NCBI GenBank assembly: GCA_014239035.1
Contig: JAAZZY010000018.1
Location: 1 to 19,338 of the forward strand
DNA length: 19,338 nucleotides
DNA from: Chlamydiia bacterium
Lineage (GTDB): Bacteria; Chlamydiota; Chlamydiia; Chlamydiales; JAAZZY01
Reading direction: 5' to 3'
Shown piece by piece: positions 14,103 through 19,338 of the stretch. The notes under the pieces are model-generated. The model was given only the letters and a program-made list of their open reading frames with translations. It made no database searches and was not told the DNA's origin. The position numbers were made by a program, and so were the translations under genes. Positions within the stretch are counted from its first letter, which is position 1. Each line of letters begins with the position of its first letter.

Positions 14103-15587
14103 TTGGAGCCCATTATTTTAGCATTACTAATTTTATACCTCAAAAAAAACTGGCTTGGGAATGTTAAGAGCGATTTACTCTCAGGCACACTTGTAGCTTT
14201 AGCATTGATTCCTGAAGCTATAGCTTTTTCAATTATTGCTGGGGTAGACCCTAAAGTTGGGCTTTATGCTTCTTTTTGTATAGCTGTAGTCATCTCTTTT
14301 ACGGGTGGACGCTCAGGTATGATTTCAGCAGCAACGGGCGCTATGGCGCTTGTTATGGTAAGTCTTGTGAAGAATCATGGTCTTCAATATTTATTTGCTA
14401 CAACCGTCTTAACAGGCATTTTACAGATCATTGCGGGATTCTTTAAATTTGGTAATTTAATGAGTTTTGTGTCGCGAGCGGTTGTTACAGGGTTTGTTAA
14501 CGCATTGGCAATTTTAATTTTCATGGCTCAACTGCCAGAATTGAAAAATGCAAGTATTGAACTCTACGGAATGCTAGCACTTGGTCTTGCCATTATTTAT
14601 ATTCTTCCTCGCTATATAAAAGCAGTGCCTTCACCATTAATTTGTATTGTTGTATTGACACTACTTAGCATCCTATTCAAATTTAATTTAAGAACAGTAG
14701 GTGATATGGGCGATTTACCAAACTCGCTGCCTGTCTTTTTAATACCCAATATCCCATTCAATATAGATACGCTGCTTATTATTTTGCCATACGCCTTAAG
14801 CCTGACGGCCGTTGGTTTACTAGAATCATTAATGACAGCGACTATTGTTGATGATTTAACAGAAACAACTAGTAACAAGAATCATGAGTGTACAGGCCAA
14901 GGCATTGCAAATATTTTTTGTGGTTTTTTAGGGGGCATGGCCGGTTGTGGGATGATAGGACAAACTGTCATCAATGTTAGGAGTGGTGCTAGAACCCGAC
15001 TGTCTACACTTTTTGCCGGGCTTTTTCTATTATTTCTTATTTTAGTTATGGGAAAGTGGGTCAGACAAATCCCCATGGCAGCTCTTGTTGCTGTCATGGT
15101 TATGGTTTCTATTGGGACATTTAACTGGGGTTCCATCAAAAATATAAGGACAAATTCGAAAAGCTCTAGTTTCATTACACTAGCCACTGTGTCTGCTGTG
15201 ATTTTAACACACAATCTAGCAATAGGGGTGTTTATAGGAATCTTGTTGAGCTGCTTATTTTTCTCTAGAAAAGCAGCAAAAATCTTGGATGTAACCTCTG
15301 CTCTATCTGAAGATAGGCAAACTAGGACCTACAAAGTAGCAGGGCAGGTGTTTTTTGCATCCGCAAAAAAATTCACATCAGCGTTTAACTTTAAAGAAGA
15401 GGTTAAAAGTGTTAGCATCGATCTAACAAAATCTCATTTTTGGGATACATGTGCAGTTGAGGCAATAGACAGTGTTTTTTTAAAATTCCAAAAAGAAAAT
15501 ATTGATGTTGAATTGCTAGGTATGAATGAAGCTAGCTCTAAAATAGTAGAAAAGCTATCTCTTCATCAATCCAATTTTAGCTATTAA
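14103..15587 (+). CDS. SulP-family anion transporter with STAS domain
   Basis: 494 residues. It begins directly with the SulP signature (NWLGNVKSDLLSGTLVALAL, then IPEAIAFSIIAGVDPKVGLY), has about a dozen hydrophobic segments to residue ~395 and a C-terminal STAS domain (~405-490, starting TYKVAGQVFFASAKKF). SulP proteins carry sulfate, bicarbonate or other anions across the inner membrane. VALALIPEAIAFSI is nearer to bicarbonate/uncharacterised members than to fungal sulfate permeases, but the substrate cannot be read from sequence. The only in-frame start consistent with the family N-terminus is TTG at 14103; no clear Shine-Dalgarno precedes it, which fits a leaderless or weakly translated transcript. 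Followed 23 bases later by a small membrane protein. Confidence 0.88.
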   Translation: MEPIILALLILYLKKNWLGNVKSDLLSGTLVALALIPEAIAFSIIAGVDPKVGLYASFCIAVVISFTGGRSGMISAATGAMALVMVSLVKNHGLQYLFATTVLTGILQIIAGFFKFGNLMSFVSRAVVTGFVNALAILIFMAQLPELKNASIELYGMLALGLAIIYILPRYIKAVPSPLICIVVLTLLSILFKFNLRTVGDMGDLPNSLPVFLIPNIPFNIDTLLIILPYALSLTAVGLLESLMTATIVDDLTETTSNKNHECTGQGIANIFCGFLGGMAGCGMIGQTVINVRSGARTRLSTLFAGLFLLFLILVMGKWVRQIPMAALVAVMVMVSIGTFNWGSIKNIRTNSKSSSFITLATVSAVILTHNLAIGVFIGILLSCLFFSRKAAKILDVTSALSEDRQTRTYKVAGQVFFASAKKFTSAFNFKEEVKSVSIDLTKSHFWDTCAVEAIDSVFLKFQKENIDVELLGMNEASSKIVEKLSLHQSNFSY

Positions 15588-15610
15588 ATTTAGAACACAA
15601 GTAATTAGCG

Positions 15611-15985
15611 ATGAAAAAAATTAAAACAGTTTGGTTAATTTCGTTTGCATTATTTTTTTTGATGGGAATTGTAGATGATTTATTTAAGACTTCTGACTCA
15701 TCAAGCACCTCTCTATTAATTGATGCAATTATAAGCCTTGCTTGGGGATCTATGACATTTCATTTTGCTTATAGAAAATCTGGTAGAAAATGGCTTCTTC
15801 TTGTACTCATTCTTACTCCTTTTAGAACGTTTGAAATAGTAGCGAATTTTTATGATAAATTTTCTAACTATGAGGGGTCTCTACTTTTTTCAAGCTTAGT
15901 ATTGTCCATACAAGTAGTGTCCTGTTTTTTCTGGATCAACTGCTTTCTATTACGAAAAGCAAACAAGGCAACAGTGGAGATCTAA
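15611..15985 (+). CDS. Small four-TM membrane protein, function unknown
   Basis: 124 residues with about four hydrophobic helices (7-20, 36-55, 61-76, 91-114) and few charged residues: MKKIKTVWLISFALFFLMGI at the start and FFWINCFLLRKANK at the end. No domain recognised. It lies 23 bases after the SulP gene, and its TAA is immediately followed by the start codon of the ABC-F gene, so all three are probably on one mRNA. No strong ribosome site; translation may depend on the upstream gene. Confidence 0.6.
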   Translation: MKKIKTVWLISFALFFLMGIVDDLFKTSDSSSTSLLIDAIISLAWGSMTFHFAYRKSGRKWLLLVLILTPFRTFEIVANFYDKFSNYEGSLLFSSLVLSIQVVSCFFWINCFLLRKANKATVEI

Positions 15986-17776
15986 TTGACACCTCTTATT
16001 AACTGTAAATCTATCAGCAAGGCCTATGCTACGCGTGATCTTTTTAGAGAACTTTCTATAAGCTTTTCTCCTGGAGATCGCATCGGACTTATAGGTCCCA
16101 ATGGTGCAGGTAAGTCTACACTTTTAAAGCTAATAGCTAAAGTAGATCGTCCTGATGATGGAGAGGTGGTTTATAGTAAAAACACACATGTTGGGTATGT
16201 CCCCCAATATGTTGAAAAACATAACGGAACGATTCAAGAGGTTCTCGAAGATGCTTTGATCAAGAATACCCATATTGAAGAATCTTATAGAGATGTACAT
16301 ATTCGAAAAATACTAGGTAAAGTTGGCCTTTCAGATCATAACCAGCTTGCTAGCGAACTTTCAGGAGGATGGGCACGCAGACTTTCAATTGCGAAAGCTC
16401 TTGTCAATGAACCTAATATTCTTCTGTTAGATGAACCAACAAACCACCTCGATCTCGACACAATCATATGGTTAGAAGGGTTTCTTCAAAGATCTTTTAA
16501 AACTTTCATCGTCACAAGTCACGATCGTGTATTTCTAGATAACATTAGTAATAAGATCTGTGAGTTGAGCCATCGATATCCCAAAGGAACTTTTTCTGTA
16601 GATGGTGGATATTCTGAATTTATAAAAATGCGAAAACTTTTTTTAGAAGGCCAAGAACAATATGAAAAGGGACTTCGCTCTAAAAACCTCAGAGAAGAAA
16701 AATGGTTGAAGCAGTCGCCTAAAGCGCGCGCAACAAAAGCAAGAGGGCGCATACAAGAAGCCGCTAAACTCAAAAATGAACTTAGTAAAGTTAAATTCCG
16801 TAATAAAGAAAATAAAGCAGAGATTAGCTTTAGCGCTACGGGTAGTCAGACAAAAAAATTGCTTGTAGCAAAAAATCTCAGTAAAGAGTTCAAAAGCAAA
16901 AAAATCTTCACTGGAATAAACATTAGGCTAATGCGCGGAGACCGATTAGGGATTGTAGGTGGTAATGGTAGTGGAAAGTCTACACTCCTTAAAATACTTG
17001 CCAAAGAGATTAATAGTGATACTGGCACAGTTAAATATGCAGAGGGATTGAGTGCCTTTTATTTCGACCAGCACCGCGAAAGTTTGGACCTAACTCTTTC
17101 TCTACGTCATGCATTGTCTCCAAATGGTGACACCATATTTTATCGAGGTAATAAGATCCATATCAACAGTTGGTGTGAGAAATTCTTGTTCGATAAAAGT
17201 CGTTTAGACCTCCCCATAAAACTACTGTCTGGCGGAGAGCGTGCTCGTATTCTAATCGCTCGCTTGATGATGGAGCCAGTTGATCTGCTACTTCTCGATG
17301 AGCCTACAAATGATCTTGATATAGACACTCTCGAGATATTAGAAGAAAGCCTTGATGATTTTCCTGGAGGAGTTGTCTTAATTTCTCATGATAGATCTAT
17401 AATTGATCGTGTAGCTGACACTCTATTAGCACTTGATAGTAGCTCAGGGCATTCTACTTTTAATGAGATTGAAACCTGGTTAGAGCATCGAAAAAAGCAG
17501 GCTCTCAACAAAAAAAGAGAACTCTCTGCAAGCAAAAAAAAGGCCCCTCTCAAAAAGGGGGGACTCTCCTATATGGAAAAACAAGAACTATCAAAGATGG
17601 AAGAGAAGATCACCGCTCTTGGAGAGGAGGTAGATCACCTCGCAGCTATACTAGATGACCCAGCGGTTCAAAATGACACAGATGCCCTTCAAAAGGCCTG
17701 CGAAAATCTTGGGAAAAAACAACAAGAAGTCGAGGAAGCCTATCGTCGATGGCAAGAGCTTGAAGATCAAACCTAG
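15986..17776 (+). CDS. uup: ABC-F ATPase, Uup-like, with C-terminal coiled coil
   Basis: 596 residues with two ABC domains and no membrane segments. Domain 1: Walker A GPNGAGKST (37-45), signature LSGGW (125-129), Walker B plus DEPTNHLD (149-156). Domain 2: GGNGSGKST (325-333), LSGGE, DEPTNDLD. The linker between them is basic and helical, and residues ~545-596 form a heptad-rich coiled coil after a KKK linker, as in Uup. ABC-F proteins act on the ribosome or on nucleic acid; Uup is tied to ribosome function and transposon precise excision. The start is a TTG (15986) that directly follows the TAA of the previous gene, with GGAGA nearby. The region just before the coiled coil contains a dnaX-like slippery sequence (separate entry). 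Closely related ABC-F subfamilies cannot be fully excluded. Confidence 0.9.
   Translation: MTPLINCKSISKAYATRDLFRELSISFSPGDRIGLIGPNGAGKSTLLKLIAKVDRPDDGEVVYSKNTHVGYVPQYVEKHNGTIQEVLEDALIKNTHIEESYRDVHIRKILGKVGLSDHNQLASELSGGWARRLSIAKALVNEPNILLLDEPTNHLDLDTIIWLEGFLQRSFKTFIVTSHDRVFLDNISNKICELSHRYPKGTFSVDGGYSEFIKMRKLFLEGQEQYEKGLRSKNLREEKWLKQSPKARATKARGRIQEAAKLKNELSKVKFRNKENKAEISFSATGSQTKKLLVAKNLSKEFKSKKIFTGINIRLMRGDRLGIVGGNGSGKSTLLKILAKEINSDTGTVKYAEGLSAFYFDQHRESLDLTLSLRHALSPNGDTIFYRGNKIHINSWCEKFLFDKSRLDLPIKLLSGGERARILIARLMMEPVDLLLLDEPTNDLDIDTLEILEESLDDFPGGVVLISHDRSIIDRVADTLLALDSSSGHSTFNEIETWLEHRKKQALNKKRELSASKKKAPLKKGGLSYMEKQELSKMEEKITALGEEVDHLAAILDDPAVQNDTDALQKACENLGKKQQEVEEAYRRWQELEDQT
17534..17562 (+). 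other. Possible -1 ribosomal frameshift site (A AAA AAG plus hairpin) in the ABC-F gene
   Basis: In the zero frame the codons are AGC AAA AAA AAG, which contains the heptamer A AAA AAG known from E. coli dnaX. CCCC (17544-17547) can pair with GGGG (17557-17562) directly downstream. A -1 shift would replace the coiled-coil domain by a 38-residue Arg-rich tail ending at TGA 17656-17658. The hairpin starts only one base after the heptamer, closer than usual, so the site may be weak. Poly-A of eight could also cause polymerase slippage. Confidence 0.35.
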
Positions 17777-18006
17777 CCAAAGACTCCCTCGTAAATTGTT
17801 GCTGGTCGAGTTTCTTGAGTATGGCTTAATGAGAAACCTATTTGGCCTCTAGTTCTATCTTTATCTTGAGTAAGAGCATTTGGTAGGGGACCATGAGTTC
17901 TCAACTCTAAACTTTTATCAGGTGTTTTGTATTACGCTGAATGCTCTCTTTGTTGAGCACTTTCCTTTCCTCTAAAAGTTACATGAATCTTTGAAAAGTA
18001 GGTATA
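17773..18006 (-). pseudogene. Degraded reading frame in the ABC-F/BMT5-like gap
   Basis: One minus-strand frame is open on both sides of a single internal TAA (17932-17934). The upstream half reads YTYFSKIHVTFRGKESAQQR and then EHSA. The downstream half has 52 codons, including LRTHGPLPNALTQDKDRTRG and GFSLSHTQETRPATIYEGVF, and ends in a TAG that overlaps the ABC-F stop. The composition is protein-like but no start codon is convincing and I recognise no family. It lies downstream of the BMT5-like gene in the same direction. It may be the tail of a lost host-like protein. The remaining gap up to 18047 is AT-rich and shows nothing further. Confidence 0.35.
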
Positions 18007-18047
18007 TTATAGGTGAAAAAGCTAAGTCTCTTAATTTTTTATTTTAT

Positions 18048-18995
18048 TTATGTCATATCAGATATTCTATCATTAAATAGGTCATTTGCGTTTTTTTCTT
18101 CACTTTCAGAATCACTAGAAATAGGCTCTTGTAGAGGCATAGAATAATACTTTTCTTTACATGGAATTCTTTCAGGTGGAAATTCAGGATGAGTAAAATA
18201 TTTTCTATAACCTCTTAAACTACGAACAAGATTGCGAGGGGTTGTAATAATTGGAGTAGAAACCCTTTTAAAAACAAATTCATTGACACCTTCGCTAAAG
18301 GCTCCAACATCTTTAAAACCTGAAGTTTTTTTATGAGTCCATGATTTTGCATGTCCACCTGAATCATGATATGTGTAACGTTTCGATCCAGATTGTTTTA
18401 TTGAATGCAAAACATACCCACTCCCTTCAACTGCATTAGCAATACCATAGTGCATAGCTTGCCATGTCGTATGGTCTGGATGAGCCTCAGGACCTATCAA
18501 AGACATGTGAAGTTTGCCACCAGTTTTCTGCAAGTATGAAGAGGCTAGCACAAATTGTTCAATAGTTAGTCTCAATTGAGGAGAGTGATCGCAAAATGGT
18601 CGGTTTCCATCGGGACAATTCCATTGAATTCGTTTAAAAGTTCTTCCTTGATATATCTGATGGATTTTTGTAGCGTCTATTCCAAATTCAAATGTAACCC
18701 CTAGGGCAAGGAGAGAGTTAACACGTGCTCTAGTCTCATTCGCGGTTAAACACTCTTTTTCTTTTATATACTCCGTTGCTAAGACACGAGAGCCAAACTT
18801 CAGATCTTTGTGATGTGTCCTTTGGGCAAGACCTTGTCTGCGCCTATTTACAAGAGCTTCTGTAAAAGAAAAATTTCCGTCTCCGACTATCAAGATATCA
18901 GGAGGCTCTGGGGAGTTCTTTTGAGAAATATCTCCTTCGATGTCTAAGAGATGAAACCTATTATTTGAGTTGGTAGAATTTATGTCTGTATACAT
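18048..18995 (-). CDS. BMT5-like (DUF2431) Rossmann-fold protein, eukaryote-like
   Basis: 315 residues. After a polar N-terminus comes PPDILIVGDGNFSFTEALV (31-49), the SAM-binding-like GDGNFSF motif of DUF2431. Then come VLATEYI, the GVTFEFGIDATKI stretch, FKRIQWNCPDG where eukaryotic members have FNFPH, and LHMSLIG for the usual VHVTL strand. Members in eukaryotes include Bmt5, which methylates uridine N3 in yeast 25S rRNA. The protein ends in a Ser/Asp/Glu-rich tail (SSDSESEEKN). Bacterial relatives are known in host-associated organisms, but their targets are not established, so methylation of host or own RNA is open. The N of FNFPH-type motif is replaced by NCPDG, so activity may differ. 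The ATG at 18995 lacks a clear ribosome site. Confidence 0.8.
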   Translation of the reverse strand: MYTDINSTNSNNRFHLLDIEGDISQKNSPEPPDILIVGDGNFSFTEALVNRRRQGLAQRTHHKDLKFGSRVLATEYIKEKECLTANETRARVNSLLALGVTFEFGIDATKIHQIYQGRTFKRIQWNCPDGNRPFCDHSPQLRLTIEQFVLASSYLQKTGGKLHMSLIGPEAHPDHTTWQAMHYGIANAVEGSGYVLHSIKQSGSKRYTYHDSGGHAKSWTHKKTSGFKDVGAFSEGVNEFVFKRVSTPIITTPRNLVRSLRGYRKYFTHPEFPPERIPCKEKYYSMPLQEPISSDSESEEKNANDLFNDRISDMT

Positions 18996-19062
18996 AGTTC
19001 CTCAATTGATATCTATTGATAGTATATCTAAGAAAATTCTTATTGTAACGTAATTTTATGCA

Positions 19063-19102
19063 GAGAGAAATGCTCTCGCACTCACTTTGAGAGTATTTTT
19101 AT
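19063..19102 (+). promoter_or_regulatory. Possible alternative hairpins (attenuator-like) upstream of the NHLP ORF
   Basis: Three complementary blocks occur in a row: GAGAG (19063-19067), CTCTC (19073-19077) and GAGAG (19089-19093), the last followed by TATTTTTAT. Blocks 1-2 and 2-3 pair mutually exclusively, and the 2-3 hairpin has a T tract. The stems are only 5 bp, so this may be chance. Confidence 0.25.
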
Positions 19103-19109
19103 AAAATGA

Positions 19110-19160
19110 TTTGTAAATATTTCTATAAATGTTTAAGAGTATAGAAATATTAATTACAAA
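19110..19160. repeat. 18-bp inverted repeat upstream of the NHLP ORF
   Basis: TTTGTAAATATTTCTATA (19110-19127) pairs with TATAGAAATAT (19140-19150) plus TTACAAA (19154-19160), with a 3-base bulge (TAA) and a 12-base loop. It ends 14 bases before the ORF's ATG, so it would lie in the leader or promoter. No T tract follows. It could be a dimeric-regulator operator or a translation-controlling hairpin. Confidence 0.6.
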
Positions 19161-19174
19161 CATGGATTGGAAAA

Positions 19175-19338
19175 ATGAACGAATCAAACCATCAAGAAGA
19201 ATTTTCCAAGAAATATGCAGAGGTCATAGCAAAGGCCTGGTCAGATGAAGGCTTTAAAAAGAAGCTTCTTGAAAACCCAAATGAGACGCTAAAAGAATTT
19301 GGAGTTCCCATGCCAGAGGCTATTACATTCCATATCCA
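19175..19338 (+). CDS. NHLP (nitrile-hydratase-leader-like) RiPP precursor or NHase-alpha-like protein, N-terminal part
   Basis: The first 54 codons are in the window; the frame is still open at the edge. The sequence reads MNESNHQEEFSKKYAEVIAK, then AWSDEGFKKKLLENP and TLKEFGVPMPEAITFHI. This is the core pattern A-x2-I-x-K-A-W-x-D-x2-F-(K/R)-x2-L-L-x-(N/D)-P-x3-L-x-E-x-G-(V/I)-x-x-P-E shared by the nitrile hydratase alpha subunit and the NHLP leader family of RiPP precursors. The ATG has only TTGGAAAA upstream. If it is a precursor, the next residues should reach a short end with a Gly-Gly-type cleavage site and a core peptide; an enzyme would instead continue to a C-x-x-C-S-C metal motif. 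The modifying genes would be expected beyond position 19338. Not to be confused with the short out-of-frame ATG at 19162. Confidence 0.7.
   Translation, partial: MNESNHQEEFSKKYAEVIAKAWSDEGFKKKLLENPNETLKEFGVPMPEAITFHI

Noticed and set aside
14612..15214. Two minus-strand frames antisense to SulP
   Set aside because: Fully inside the conserved transporter gene and without signals.
17655..17852. 65-codon plus-strand frame at the end of the ABC-F gene
   Set aside because: Overlaps the ABC-F coiled coil in another frame; basic, low-complexity and lacking a ribosome site.
1..19338. tRNA genes, CRISPR repeats, IS ends or phage genes
   Set aside because: Scanned by eye on both strands; no cloverleaf, regular repeat-spacer pattern, transposase or capsid motif found. 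A tRNAscan or covariance-model run was not possible.

Overview
The window is AT-rich bacterial DNA with short spacers and genes on both strands. No rRNA, tRNA, CRISPR array, transposase or phage gene was seen. Several genes have eukaryote-like relatives: a NUDT9-type ADP-ribose pyrophosphatase, a membrane-anchored RING-finger protein, a BMT5-like (DUF2431) protein and the remnant of a prolyl oligopeptidase. Together with a secreted purine nucleoside hydrolase and many decaying gene fragments, this suggests an intracellular symbiont or parasite of protists or animals. An environmental chlamydia (Parachlamydia/Simkania-like) fits best, with Legionella- or Coxiella-like bacteria as alternatives. 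This is inference; no marker gene settles the taxon.

Layout. 1-1800 (minus): DHA2-type drug exporter, then the C-terminal stub of a second, homologous exporter, then the start of a cyclase/kynurenine-formamidase-type gene cut by the window edge. 1900-3500: a doubtful small ORF, the NUDT9-like hydrolase and a prolyl oligopeptidase remnant. 3598-6497 (plus): a tight three-gene operon of exported nucleoside hydrolase, sugar/nucleoside-type permease and ribokinase, which reads as a complete route from external purine nucleosides to ribose-5-phosphate. 6494-9604 (minus): a short orphan frame, a HI0933-family flavoprotein that seems to start at AUA, a small outer-membrane-like protein and an MsrB-MsrA fusion. 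9605-11017: a perfect 26-bp dyad, a signal-peptide stub and a BrnQ transporter. 11023-12104: two homologous two-TM proteins facing away from each other, with a broken choloylglycine-hydrolase-type gene between them. 12137-13814 (minus): a CHRD lipoprotein and the RING/transmembrane protein. 14103-17776 (plus): a SulP transporter, a small membrane protein and a Uup-like ABC-F ATPase in one transcription unit. 17773-18995 (minus): a degraded frame and the BMT5-like protein. 18996-19338 (plus): a long inverted repeat leading into an NHLP/nitrile-hydratase-leader-type ORF cut by the right edge.

The two most interesting points are the nucleoside-scavenging operon, whose hydrolase carries the tryptophan pair of purine-specific IAG-type enzymes, and the NHLP-type RiPP-precursor-like ORF behind an 18-bp-arm hairpin. 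The host-like genes and at least four gene remnants show an accessory region in flux.
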